Origin: Janthinobacterium sp. GW458P
GTDB lineage: Bacteria; Pseudomonadota; Gammaproteobacteria; Burkholderiales; Burkholderiaceae_D
Length of the DNA: 35,501 nucleotides
Assembly: GCF_002127585.1 (NCBI RefSeq)
Contig: NZ_NEGZ01000020.1
Location: 1-35,501 of the forward strand
Direction: 5' to 3'
The number at the start of each line of letters is the position of its first letter. Position 1 is the stretch's first letter. Position numbers and translations under genes: made by a program. Below are positions 1 through 7,683 of this stretch, piece after piece. The notes under the pieces are model-generated. The model was not told the DNA's origin. It made no database searches and saw only the letters and a program-made list of their open reading frames with translations.

Positions 1-165
1 CATGAAGGCAAACGTGAACAGGAAAAAGCTCAGGGTTTGCTGCACCAGCAGGGGGCTGGACTGAAAATCGTGCACGATGGCGGGGAAAGACGGCAGATAG
101 GTGTCGATGGCAAGCGGTCCGACCATGGCCAGGCCCGCCAAAATCCAGATTAATAATTTAGTCAC
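1..165 (-). CDS. Bcr/CflA-family MFS drug exporter, N-terminal part only
   Basis: This is the first ~55 codons of a multidrug exporter reading off the left edge of the window. The translated start contains the motif AIDTYLPSFPAI in and after the first membrane helix, which is characteristic of the Bcr/CflA subgroup of drug:proton antiporters. It is followed by a second hydrophobic stretch (TLSFFLFTFAFM). A GTG at 165-163 begins an open frame directly before the hydrophobic helix; no ATG fits better, so the start is tentative. The gene is divergent from the serine acetyltransferase fragment. Base composition is G+C-rich like the right flank, so it probably belongs to the host backbone. The rest of the protein lies outside the window and substrate specificity cannot be told. 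Confidence 0.75.
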   Translation of the reverse strand, partial: MTKLLIWILAGLAMVGPLAIDTYLPSFPAIVHDFQSSPLLVQQTLSFFLFTFAFM

Positions 166-351
166 GTCGAAGAGTGTTTTTGTTAGGTCGTTATCTTGTG
201 GTAGTGGCAATAACCGGGTGGCCGCCAGCTGATCTGGGCTCGTTATGTATCTTTCGCATACCGAAGCGAAATGCTTTCCTGGTTTTGTCATGGGCTGCCG
301 CTAAGCGGGGGCGACCTGGCCTGCGTGCCGTTTTTATGGAAGTGATGCCCT

Positions 352-553
352 ATGCACTGCAGCTGTCCCGCAGCACCCGCCGACGACACGGCCCAGTGGA
401 ACCTGGGAGCCGTGATCCAGGCCTTGCGCAGCTCGCGCGAAGACAAGCACAAGATCCGCCACAACGGCAGGGTGCGCGAACTGCCGTCGCGCGAAGCCTT
501 GACTGCCATCGTCAACGGCCTGTCGGCGGCGCTGTTCCCCATCCATTACCAAT
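352..553 (+). pseudogene. Serine O-acetyltransferase (EpsC/SrpH type), 5' fragment cut off after about 65 codons
   Basis: The frame beginning ATG 352 encodes a stretch (WNLGAVIQALRSS, then KIRHNGRVRELPSRE, then LSAALFPIHY) that I recognise as the N-terminal region of the longer serine acetyltransferases that make O-acetylserine for cysteine synthesis. The full family protein is about 300 residues with a C-terminal left-handed beta-helix. Here the similarity ends at IHY (about 550) and the frame runs into unrelated, A+T-richer sequence before stopping at 627. None of the hexapeptide-repeat catalytic domain is present in the window. The fragment is therefore non-functional for acetyl transfer. 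The break coincides with a change in base composition and probably marks the left edge of inserted or rearranged DNA. Confidence 0.7.
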
Positions 554-684
554 TGAGATTTTTTTGCCCACTCGACGATAAATTGTTTAGGTCAGAACGG
601 CCCCTCCCGAACCAGTATTCAGTTTAACAAACTCAACTAGTACAACATCAACTAACCGCGACGCATAGTTATCCTCGGCAGGTG

Positions 685-703
685 TCAACTGCCTGCCAGT
701 TGA
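685..703. terminator. Stem-loop at the 3' side of the small minus-strand gene
   Basis: TCAACTG (685-691) and CAGTTGA (697-703) form a perfect 7-bp stem with a 5-nt loop. An overlapping alternative pairs GGCAGG with CCTGCC. It lies about 25 nt beyond the stop of the 76-residue minus-strand gene and could end its transcript. There is no clear U-run, so this is only a candidate. Confidence 0.3.
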
Positions 704-726
704 TTGGCACTCGGTGCAGTTTCCGA

Positions 727-957
727 TCAGAGCGAACCGTTGTCGACCTCCGTGCTGATCAGTGGGCGGTGTTTGGCCTCTTCAAGCTCGCGTTTGCACT
801 GGTAAATGGCATCGCGCAGCGACTGCTGATAATACTCGTGGTCACGTTGTTGGGAGCTACAGTTTTCTCTTTGAATGCAATCGCGCTCCAACTCATTCAA
901 GTAGGCGGCATTCGCTGCAGCCAGCGCGGCTTCAGCTTGTTCAACGGTTTTACTCAT
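727..957 (-). CDS. Small predicted coiled-coil protein, 76 residues, unknown function
   Basis: I do not recognise a family. The protein is highly charged and alanine/glutamate rich, with heptad-like spacing (KTVEQAEAALAAANAAYLNELERD near the N-terminus, then LRDAIYQCKRELEEAK), so most of it is predicted helix or coiled coil. It has no signal peptide or membrane segment. It contains two cysteines (C27 and C33) and a third near residue 54. A purine-rich GAGGACAGG precedes the ATG, which supports translation. It stands alone between the truncated serine acetyltransferase and the AhpD/azoreductase operon, with a candidate stem-loop just past its stop. Real-gene status is likely but not certain. 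Confidence 0.5.
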   Translation of the reverse strand: MSKTVEQAEAALAAANAAYLNELERDCIQRENCSSQQRDHEYYQQSLRDAIYQCKRELEEAKHRPLISTEVDNGSL

Positions 958-1058
958 GGACCTGTCCTCACACTGGATGCCGACCAGATATCGGGCGCCG
1001 AAGCGCGGAATTTCTTTTTAAAGACGACTGCGCAAGTGGTGATTTCTATGCATTCCAA

Positions 1059-1260
1059 TTACTCTTTAGCGCCAAAATAGTCGGCAGGGTACTCAACGCC
1101 GTCATCCGGGTACACCCGGCGATAGCCACCGGCGTTGCAATTTACTTCGATTACGAAATCGAGGTAAAGGATTCGTGCCTACTCCAGCCATGCAGCTTCT
1201 GGAACTGCCGCGTCCCATGGGGCACTGAAATCTGGAGCTTGAATTCCTGCAATATGCCGT
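1059..1260 (-). pseudogene. Possible broken short reading frame of unknown origin
   Basis: On the minus strand the last ~38 codons before the TAA at 1061-1059 read like protein (ILYLDFVIEVN, then GGYRRVYPDDGVEYPADYF). The same frame continues upstream, interrupted by one TAG, into RHIAGIQAPDFSAPWDAAV. No start codon or ribosome-binding site fits. I cannot assign a family. The rest of 960-1315 holds no other supportable gene. Confidence 0.25.
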
Positions 1261-1315
1261 AGGTTTCGCGAGTGGCAACACTGCAACCAGTACACAGCCG
1301 ACGATCACCTCGCTT

Positions 1316-1747
1316 TTAGAGCTTCATACCTACCGCCAGCCGGTTAAATGCATTCATCAAGGCCGCGGCCAAAGTCAGATCGGAAATTTCGACATCGGAG
1401 AAATGTGCTTTCAAAGGCTCATATAGCTCGTCAGGCGCGCCCTTTTCGCTAATATGGGTAAGCGTCTCGGCCCATGCCAGGGCGGTACGCTCGCGGTCAT
1501 TAAATAATTCGCTGATTCGCCATCCTGCGAGGCAATCCAGCTTCTCTTGCGGCATCTTGCATTCGCGCAGGGCCTGCGAATGTTCGCCCAGGCAGTAAGC
1601 ACAGCCATTTATTTGCGAGATGCGCAAATAAATCAATTCAAGCAGCGGCAAACCTAGCGAGCTCGCGGCCAGCGCCGTATTGCAGGCGAGCAGACCTTGA
1701 TAGGCTGCAGGCGATAGGGAACGAAATGGCAATCTAAGTTGACTCAT
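1316..1747 (-). CDS. AhpD-like / carboxymuconolactone decarboxylase-family protein
   Basis: This 143-residue protein belongs to the alkylhydroperoxidase AhpD-like fold. It carries the C-x-x-C-x-x-x-H redox motif (C49, C52, H56 in NGCAYCLGEH), preceded by a conserved glutamate in LLELIYLRISQ. Family members reduce peroxides or act as thiol-disulphide adapters in the cytoplasm. An upstream ATG at 1846 exists but would add 33 unlike residues overlapping the azoreductase gene. The ATG at 1747 has a good ribosome-binding site (CAGGAG about 8 nt upstream) and starts at the usual family N-terminus. It is the third gene of a minus-strand series GNAT-azoreductase-AhpD, 28 nt after the azoreductase stop. 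Co-expression with an azoreductase suggests defence against quinones, electrophiles or peroxides. Confidence 0.85.
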   Translation of the reverse strand: MSQLRLPFRSLSPAAYQGLLACNTALAASSLGLPLLELIYLRISQINGCAYCLGEHSQALRECKMPQEKLDCLAGWRISELFNDRERTALAWAETLTHISEKGAPDELYEPLKAHFSDVEISDLTLAAALMNAFNRLAVGMKL

Positions 1748-1775
1748 GGTGAAACTCCTGCGTAGAAAAAAGGGA

Positions 1776-2396
1776 TCAGGCATAAACAAGTTTGTTGAAC
1801 CGAGGTTCCAGTGCCAGTCGGACACGCGCATGTTCGAGCGTGGCACGGACGGCCTCTTCTCCGAATACTAAGCCTTGAAGATAGCTGAAGTGCAGGTTGA
1901 ACAGGCCAAGGGTGTTAAGCACGTGGCGCAGGTAAGTAGTGAGAAAATCTGGTTGCCGTGCCCGTTCTCCCTGATGAAAACCACCGGAACCGACCAGCAC
2001 GTACACAGGGCGGTCGCTCAGGAGGCCAACTTTGCCATCGGGTCTTGAATTGAATGTCCGGTGAATTCGCAGGACATAGTCGATCCAGAGCTTGAGCGCG
2101 GCAGGGATCGTGAAGTTGTGCATTGGGGTGGCAATGAGCAGCATATCGCTGCGTTCCAATTCGGCGATCAGAACTTCGGAGGCCTCAAGTTCCGGCGAGT
2201 CGAACGGCGTATCAGAGGTCAGGGCACGGGCATAGTCCATACCGAGTGGCGACAGTGGATGTGCGCCCAAGTCTCGCTTGACAAGTTCGAGCCGCGGATA
2301 CTGGTGCTGCAAAGATGAAACTAGTTCCAGTGCTAACTGGTTTGCATGGGAAACCTGCCCATTCGGGCTGGCATTGATCAACAGGACATTGTTCAT
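1776..2396 (-). CDS. azoR: FMN-dependent NADH:azoreductase / quinone reductase
   Basis: At 206 residues this matches the usual length of AzoR flavodoxin-fold enzymes. These cytoplasmic proteins use FMN and NADH to reduce azo compounds and, physiologically, quinones by two-electron transfer. Visible signatures are the N-terminal beta strand and phosphate loop (VLLINASPNGQVSHA, residues 4-18), the MLLIATPMHNFTIPAALKLWIDYV segment that contacts flavin, and VLVGSGGFH in the C-terminal half. The start codon overlaps the stop of the upstream GNAT gene by 4 nt (ATGA), indicating translational coupling. The divergent MocR-type regulator just beyond the GNAT gene is the obvious candidate controller. 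Function is confident; the natural substrate is not known. Confidence 0.9.
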   Translation of the reverse strand: MNNVLLINASPNGQVSHANQLALELVSSLQHQYPRLELVKRDLGAHPLSPLGMDYARALTSDTPFDSPELEASEVLIAELERSDMLLIATPMHNFTIPAALKLWIDYVLRIHRTFNSRPDGKVGLLSDRPVYVLVGSGGFHQGERARQPDFLTTYLRHVLNTLGLFNLHFSYLQGLVFGEEAVRATLEHARVRLALEPRFNKLVYA

Positions 2397-2839
2397 GCCA
2401 GACTTTCTGGCCGAAGGCTCTGCGTGAAATGCATGCCACGGGCCAACAGCCCCTGGCGAAAATAGAAACGTTGTGCCAATGGCATATGCAGGCCTGTATC
2501 CAGCACGAAATGATCACAACTGCGCTGCATGGCCTCCTCCCGAACCGCAGTCAACAACCGCGCTCCCAGGCCGCTGCGCTGAAGATCAGAGCTGACCACT
2601 AGATCATCGACGTAAATGAAACGCCCGTAGAGCAGGTTTTCCAACGCGCGATAACCAGCCAGGCCGACCATGTGCTCGCCGGCCCACGCCGCCAGTAAAC
2701 GGTAGCCCTGCTCGCTCTGCCGAACCAGTTGTGCCACGTAGGCGGCCGGATTGGCGATATGCGGCCTTAAGCCGCGCATCAGATCGAAACTGGCCTGAAA
2801 GGCCTCCTTGTCTTCGAGGTGTTGGAGTGTGTAATTCAT
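2393..2839 (-). CDS. GNAT-family N-acetyltransferase
   Basis: The 148-residue protein has the GNAT fold. Motif A with the acetyl-CoA pyrophosphate-binding loop is visible as LQRSGLGARLL, preceded by the beta strand YVDDLVVSSD. The C-terminal part (FVLDTGLHMPLAQRFYFRQG) is the usual motif B region. It probably transfers an acetyl group from acetyl-CoA to a small amine or protein; the substrate cannot be told. It is the first gene of the minus-strand operon, starting 88 nt from the divergent MocR gene, and its stop overlaps the azoreductase start (ATGA). The gene order suggests the operon is switched by that regulator. Confidence 0.85.
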   Translation of the reverse strand: MNYTLQHLEDKEAFQASFDLMRGLRPHIANPAAYVAQLVRQSEQGYRLLAAWAGEHMVGLAGYRALENLLYGRFIYVDDLVVSSDLQRSGLGARLLTAVREEAMQRSCDHFVLDTGLHMPLAQRFYFRQGLLARGMHFTQSLRPESLA

Positions 2840-2867
2840 GTCTGCAGTCCGTTGTAGAGATATAGCT

Positions 2868-2922
2868 CATCTTAGGGCTGCAATGGCTTAAACTACAGGG
2901 CCAAAAAATGCTTAAATGACTA
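2868..2922. promoter_or_regulatory. Divergent promoter region with repeated CTTA(AA) half-sites
   Basis: The 87-bp gap between the GNAT gene and the MocR gene contains CTTA at 2871, 2887 and 2911. The last two sit in similar contexts (AATGGCTTAAACTAC and AATGCTTAAATGAC), spaced 24 bp apart in the same orientation. MocR/PdxR regulators are known to bind direct repeats in such divergent gaps, so these are candidate binding sites. Assignment is inference. Confidence 0.4.
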
Positions 2923-2926
2923 GGCC

Positions 2927-4327
2927 ATGATTTTTCCCTTCCTGCCGGACCGCAGCCAGCCAGCGCCGATCTATCGCCAACTTTATCAGCGATTCCGTGA
3001 TTCCATTGCCGACGGCCGCCTGCGGCCGGGAGACCGTGTACCTGCAGTTCGCTCATTGGCTGCGGAGCTGAACTTGGCGCGCGGTACAGTGGAAGCGGCC
3101 TACCAGTTGCTGATTGGTGAAGGTTATTTGATTACGCGTGGGGCAGCCGGGACAGTAGTCTCAACGCAACTGCCGCCAGTTTCCTCGTCCATACTTCGCG
3201 GCCCAGTTATTTCGACGGTGTACCAAGCCACCCATTCCGGGACGCTGCCGCTGGCACTGCAGATGGGCCTGCCCGCGCTGGACGCGTTTCCCCGTAAGCT
3301 CTGGACAAGACTGGCGGGTCGCCAGCTACGGCAGGATGGTGTCGAGGGGCTCGTCTACCCGGACGCACGAGGCCATGCCCCCTTACGCGCGGCCATTTCG
3401 ACCTATCTGGGGATTTCGCGGGGTATCACTTGCCACCCGGAACAGGTTTTCGTGTGCGCCGGCTATCGCGCGTGTCTGGACCTCATTCATCACACGCTGA
3501 TGCAACGAGGCGATACGTGTTGGCTAGAGGAACCCGGCTACTTCATGGCCAGGAATGCCCTACTGGAAGCCGGTGCACAATTGGTGCCGGTTCCAGTAGA
3601 TGAGCAAGGCCTGGATGTTGCGCAAGGCATCGCCCGTGCTCCAGATGCCCGATTCGCAGTGGTCACGCCGACCCACCAGAGTCCGCTGGGTATATCGCTG
3701 TCGCTGCCACGTCGCTTGGCTTTGCTAGACTGGGCCAACCGCCGAGGTAGCTGGATCATCGAGGATGATTATGACAGCGAGTACCGTTATCTAGGTAAGC
3801 CCTTGCCGGCCCTCAAGAGCCTCGACCAGCAGGGCCGCGTGCTCTATACCGGTACCTTCAGCAAGGTGCTGTTTCCAGGTCTGCGTTTGGCCTATCTGGT
3901 TGTGCCGGCCGAACAGGTCGATGCGTTTGCCCGTCTGGCTGATCGTCTGCATAACTACTGCCCGTACGTGCTGCAGGCAACCGTAGCCGCTTTCCTCAAC
4001 GAAGGGCACTTTGCGCGACATCTAAACAAAATGCGGAACCTCTACGCGCGCCGCCGTCAATGGCTGGTCGATGCACTGCGTCAGCAATTCGGCGCGCGTC
4101 TACTGATCACTCCCCAGGCGGGCGGCATGCATCTCGTTGTCGGCCTTCGCCAAGGTGATGATATCGAGTTCGCTCAGCGTGCCCAGGCCGTTGGCATAGT
4201 CGTCGAACCTCTGTCACGGTGGTACCTGGAGGCCAAACCAAGGCACGGCTTGATTCTTGGATTCACGAACATAGCCAGTCCCGAACAGGCGTCGGCGATG
4301 GCACTTCGGCTGGATAAGATCATCTAA
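2927..4327 (+). CDS. MocR/PdxR-family transcriptional regulator (GntR wHTH plus aminotransferase domain)
   Basis: The 466-residue protein has an N-terminal GntR winged helix (about residues 10-77: APIYRQLYQRFRDSIADGRL, then VPAVRSLAAELNLARGTVEAAYQLL). A fold-type-I aminotransferase-like domain fills the rest. The PLP lysine is K313 in GTFSKVLFPGLRLAYL, and the cofactor-binding aspartate/tyrosine segment IIEDDYDSEYRY is present. Such regulators bind PLP, sometimes with a ligand amine, and act as activators or repressors of a divergent operon. Here the divergent operon encodes GNAT, azoreductase and an AhpD-like protein, which it probably controls. PdxR proper controls PLP synthesis genes, none of which are nearby, so a different effector is likely. 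Confidence 0.92.
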   Translation: MIFPFLPDRSQPAPIYRQLYQRFRDSIADGRLRPGDRVPAVRSLAAELNLARGTVEAAYQLLIGEGYLITRGAAGTVVSTQLPPVSSSILRGPVISTVYQATHSGTLPLALQMGLPALDAFPRKLWTRLAGRQLRQDGVEGLVYPDARGHAPLRAAISTYLGISRGITCHPEQVFVCAGYRACLDLIHHTLMQRGDTCWLEEPGYFMARNALLEAGAQLVPVPVDEQGLDVAQGIARAPDARFAVVTPTHQSPLGISLSLPRRLALLDWANRRGSWIIEDDYDSEYRYLGKPLPALKSLDQQGRVLYTGTFSKVLFPGLRLAYLVVPAEQVDAFARLADRLHNYCPYVLQATVAAFLNEGHFARHLNKMRNLYARRRQWLVDALRQQFGARLLITPQAGGMHLVVGLRQGDDIEFAQRAQAVGIVVEPLSRWYLEAKPRHGLILGFTNIASPEQASAMALRLDKII

Positions 4328-4708
4328 GACGGTGAAATTTTAGTAGCGCTGTCTTGAGTCGAACCAACGCTCAATAGATTTATCGGCAGCAGGCAGACCG
4401 TATTCTGGAATGTCGGTGCCCGTCTGGCTCATGTCATTCGCGGCCTGGTTCTTTGATGTTCAAGAGTCCTTGCGTTTAGTCTCAAAAGGGGGATAGCAAC
4501 GTATTTTCCATGCCAGTATCTGTGCGCAAATAGGGTGGCTTTAAGAACTATTCATCCGAATTCCATAGATTCTCCATGCTGCATCGCTACAGTCAATCGC
4601 TGATGTATTTCTCGTCAGCGTGTTTGTCCCGCATGCAAGCCATGACAGTCGTAGAGAGAAGGGATGCATTCGGGACGCGCTGGACAGTAGCTGAAAAATA
4701 TAGAAAAC
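4328..4708. other. Intergenic stretch without a supportable gene
   Basis: Nothing definite is visible in these 381 bases. On the minus strand, about 4345-4433, there is a 30-codon protein-like tail (MSQTGTDIPEYGLPAADK, then SIERWFDSRQRY) ending in TAA. It has no room for a full gene, because a stop lies just upstream in frame. It may be the tail of a lost gene. The promoter of the glycosyltransferase gene should lie near the right end. Confidence 0.4.
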
Positions 4709-6214
4709 ATGAAATTAGAAGCCATCACCACGTCGGAATCACCGCACGAAACCAGCCCCCACACACTAAAGAAAATTTTCTCAATTGCCGTTTTGGCACA
4801 TGTGATCATCTGGATAATATTGCCATTATTATTTCAAAGCAATATTGCGCTAGACATGGCCGAGGGTTTAGCTTGGGGAAAAGAATGGCAACTTGGCTAT
4901 GAGAAAGACCCACCATTGTTTCCATGGGTCATACAGACCCTGACATCTTGGTCAAATAGAGGGCTATGGATAAGCTATCTCGCAGGACAATTGTGCGTTG
5001 TCACAGTTTTCTTTGCCGTGTGGCAGTTGGGACGGCGAGTTGCGACTGAAATGCAGGCACTGATCGGTGCATTGTTGTTAGAAGGCGTTTATTATCTCAA
5101 TCTTCCGGTTTTGGAATTGAATGACATCGTATTGCAGATGCCGTTTTCCGCCCTGTTTGGTTGGTTGCTACATAAGGCGATCCAAGATGATCAGCTGGGG
5201 CACTGGATTCTTGCGGGTTTGGTTTCCAGTTTAGGTTTGTTGTCGCGCTATTCTATGGGGGCATATATCGTACCCATCGCGCTATTCGTTATTATTCACC
5301 CAGCCTCCCGTCGTCGCCTGTACTCAAAAGGCCCGTGGCTTCTTATGCTGACATCCACACTAGTATTCCTTCCACATTTATACTGGATCATAAAAAGTGA
5401 TTTTATTTCAATAAAGTATGTCGGGGACAGAGCGCCTGAAATTACACATGCATTTACTTTTATAAAGGAGTACTTTTCATTTATTGGGGCACAAATTTTA
5501 GCACTGTTACCCATGCTGGTAGTGGCATCATTTTTGTGGCGATGGCGGTCATCTCGTGTCTGGCTAAGGGCGCGATGGCATGACTTTGACTTTTGCTATA
5601 TTGCTGTTTTAGCTCTAGGACCGGCAATTTTTTCCTTGTTGCTATCTTTGCTAGCGCAGCGCCCATTGAGGGCCATGTGGGGGGCGCCGCTGTGGTTTTT
5701 TACGGGGATTTTTATCGTTCTTCTTTTTCAGCCCATCTTGACGCAAAAACGTTTTCGTTACTTTATCCGTTCCTGGATTGTACTACTGATATTTCCTGCT
5801 TCTTTCTTTATTGCAGAGAAAATTTATGGAACTGACATTACCGGAAATGAGCAGGCCGTCAACTTTCCCGGCGAAAGTTTTGGTAGTGAAATCAATAACA
5901 GGTGGTACGCAACGACGAAACGATCATTGAAATATGTCATTGGAAATACTTGGAATGCAGGGAATGTCGCATTTTATGCAAAGGACCGGCCGTCTATCAT
6001 ATTCTCTCATGCAGATCTCCGTGTAAGCCCTTGGGTGAAAATAGAGGACCTTAAACAAGCAGGAGCTGTCATTGTGTGGAATATGCAGGAGGAGGGCATT
6101 GCGCTGCCCCAGTATCTTGCCGCGAGATTTCCAGATGCAGTTGTTCAGCCCGCATTGACCGTGAAAGGGAAACGATTTCATCATTTTGGCGTCGCCTACC
6201 TTTTACCGCAGTGA
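4709..6214 (+). CDS. GT39/ArnT-like membrane glycosyltransferase
   Basis: This 501-residue polytopic inner-membrane protein resembles the PMT_2/GT39 (ArnT-like) family, which transfers sugars from a polyprenyl-phosphate donor on the periplasmic side. After a cytoplasmic tail and first helix (IFSIAVLAHVIIWIILPLLF) comes the family's first periplasmic loop, NIALDMAEGLAWGKEW with an acidic residue, then GYEKDPPLFPW. About ten more hydrophobic helices follow, then a soluble C-terminal periplasmic domain of about 120 residues (from roughly residue 380). The start at 4709 has only a weak ribosome-binding site. The gene stands alone and is more A+T-rich than its neighbours, suggesting separate acquisition. 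The acceptor, for example lipid A or a glycan, cannot be determined. Confidence 0.8.
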   Translation: MKLEAITTSESPHETSPHTLKKIFSIAVLAHVIIWIILPLLFQSNIALDMAEGLAWGKEWQLGYEKDPPLFPWVIQTLTSWSNRGLWISYLAGQLCVVTVFFAVWQLGRRVATEMQALIGALLLEGVYYLNLPVLELNDIVLQMPFSALFGWLLHKAIQDDQLGHWILAGLVSSLGLLSRYSMGAYIVPIALFVIIHPASRRRLYSKGPWLLMLTSTLVFLPHLYWIIKSDFISIKYVGDRAPEITHAFTFIKEYFSFIGAQILALLPMLVVASFLWRWRSSRVWLRARWHDFDFCYIAVLALGPAIFSLLLSLLAQRPLRAMWGAPLWFFTGIFIVLLFQPILTQKRFRYFIRSWIVLLIFPASFFIAEKIYGTDITGNEQAVNFPGESFGSEINNRWYATTKRSLKYVIGNTWNAGNVAFYAKDRPSIIFSHADLRVSPWVKIEDLKQAGAVIVWNMQEEGIALPQYLAARFPDAVVQPALTVKGKRFHHFGVAYLLPQ

Positions 6215-6657
6215 CGGAATGCAAAGTACGTTTTTTCGCTGCTAAGCTGAAATGAAATATCATATCAAATGATTAATATTATTTAAATTGTGGCGGCAAT
6301 AATCTTGTCTGAGGCTGGTTCGTCAGCGATAATTCGGCAGTATTTTAATTTTTTCTCTGCTGTGTAGGTGAATAGCCCGTTGGCAGCCAGTTTTCAAAAG
6401 CGATGAAATGAAAGCGAATGATTTTTACTCTTTTCGGCGCATAATGAAGCATATTTTTATGAGGAAGCTAAGGGAAATCGTCAGCAACGGAAAATGACTT
6501 CCAATAAAATCAAAGGGCAACGGCATCTTCTACGCCGGCGCATGATGGTGCTTGAGAGTCACCAACCTAGCAGGCAATTACCCGCATCTTCACTGCAGCC
6601 ACAGTGAAGGTTTGCAGCGATTACAATCGCGCCTGCCATCGGGAAGGGGAGGGGCGA
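6215..6657. other. A+T-rich intergenic stretch, then a hairpin
   Basis: The first ~250 bases are strongly A+T-rich and hold no convincing reading frame. At 6588-6609, CTTCACTG and CAGTGAAG form a perfect 8-bp stem with a 6-nt loop, followed closely by a second small inverted repeat around GCGATT/AATCGC. No U-run follows on either strand. The hairpin could still be an end-of-transcript structure for the minus-strand LysR gene, whose stop is at 6658. No RNA family was recognised. Confidence 0.35.
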
Positions 6658-7542
6658 TCAAAGAGGAAACAAATGCAGAACGACGAAGTCCACAAACACC
6701 CGAATCTTGGGTGATAGATGAGGACTCGACGGCCAAAGTACATGAAAAATCATACTGTCATGATTGTAATCATCTAACACACTGGTCAAACTTCCTATTT
6801 GCAATTGCCGGCGAACCGCTATTTCTGGCACACAAGCGATACCCAAACCCTCTTCAGCGAAGCAGACCTGTGGATCAAGAGTGTTTGTCACCATACTGGC
6901 TTGCAGGTTAAAGCTGGACGCGCCGGCAACTTGCAATGGCCAGGCGTCCAGCTTGCCAGTGCTGGGGAATCGATAGAGCAAGCAGGAATGCTTGATCAGG
7001 TCTTCGGGCGTGAGCGGCAAGCCCGCTACCCGAAAGTACTCAGGCGCGCCAACCATGACTTTGCGACAGGAGCCGATGCGACGGGCTGTTAGTCGGGAGT
7101 CGCTAGGTTCGCCAGTACGAATCACGGCATCGAAACCGTCTTCAATCACGTCTACCAATCTGTCCGAGTAATCAATGTCTAGCAGAATGTCGGGGTAAAG
7201 CCGCTTGAAGGCGGCCAGTTTTGGCATGAAGAGTGTGCCAACTGATGGCAGACTAATGCGCAACTTGCCACGTGGCGTATCCCGATTTTGTAATAGCTCA
7301 GCTTCGGCCTCCTTCACCTCTCCCAGAATACGGCGGCAACGCTCCAGAAATTGCGCACCTTCCGCCGTAAGACTGACGGTGCGCGTGGAGCGGTGAAATA
7401 GCCGTACGCCAAGTCGCTCTTCAAGACGAACAATGGCCTTGCTGACGGCCGATGCCGAAATGCCGAGCTGCTGCCCCGCAACTGTGAAACTGCGGGTTTC
7501 TCCGGCATGAACGAAGACGTTCAACGATCCCAGATTGTCCAT
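6658..7542 (-). CDS. LysR-family transcriptional regulator, divergent from MFS exporter
   Basis: At 294 residues this is a standard-length LTTR. The N-terminal helix-turn-helix is clear (about residues 3-62: LNVFVHAGETRSFTVAGQQL, then ISASAVSKAIVRLEERLGVRLFHRSTR). The C-terminal effector-binding domain (residues ~90-290) resembles the subgroup found next to efflux genes, with GKLRISLPSVGTLFMPKLAAF, VIRTGEPSDSRL and EEGLGIACVPE. It is transcribed away from the MFS gene at 7684, and a perfect dyad lies between them. It most likely represses or activates that exporter and itself in response to a small ligand that cannot be identified here. Confidence 0.92.
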   Translation of the reverse strand: MDNLGSLNVFVHAGETRSFTVAGQQLGISASAVSKAIVRLEERLGVRLFHRSTRTVSLTAEGAQFLERCRRILGEVKEAEAELLQNRDTPRGKLRISLPSVGTLFMPKLAAFKRLYPDILLDIDYSDRLVDVIEDGFDAVIRTGEPSDSRLTARRIGSCRKVMVGAPEYFRVAGLPLTPEDLIKHSCLLYRFPSTGKLDAWPLQVAGASSFNLQASMVTNTLDPQVCFAEEGLGIACVPEIAVRRQLQIGSLTSVLDDYNHDSMIFHVLWPSSPHLSPKIRVFVDFVVLHLFPL

Positions 7543-7558
7543 ATTTTTTATCCTTATT

Positions 7559-7576
7559 TATGACTCCAAAGTCATA
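7559..7576. promoter_or_regulatory. Candidate LysR operator dyad
   Basis: TATGACT (7559-7565), spacer ccaa, AGTCATA (7570-7576): a perfect 7-bp inverted repeat. It has the T-N11-A geometry typical of LysR recognition sites and lies 17 bp upstream of the LysR start in the divergent gap. Confidence 0.5.
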
Positions 7577-7683
7577 TGTATTTTCAACTGTAGCCTATTT
7601 TTCCTTTATCGATTGACGTCCACACTGTGATCATCCACTGGCGTGCCATCTGGCTGCCGATGAAGAACATAGGAAAGATACAA

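Noticed and set aside
174-581. Plus-strand frame of 135 codons at the left edge
   Set aside because: It runs through the serine acetyltransferase fragment in the wrong frame; the recognisable protein is in the frame starting at 352.
6588-6609. 8-bp hairpin as a riboswitch or small RNA
   Set aside because: No conserved riboswitch core or promoter/terminator pair was recognised; kept only as a structure note.
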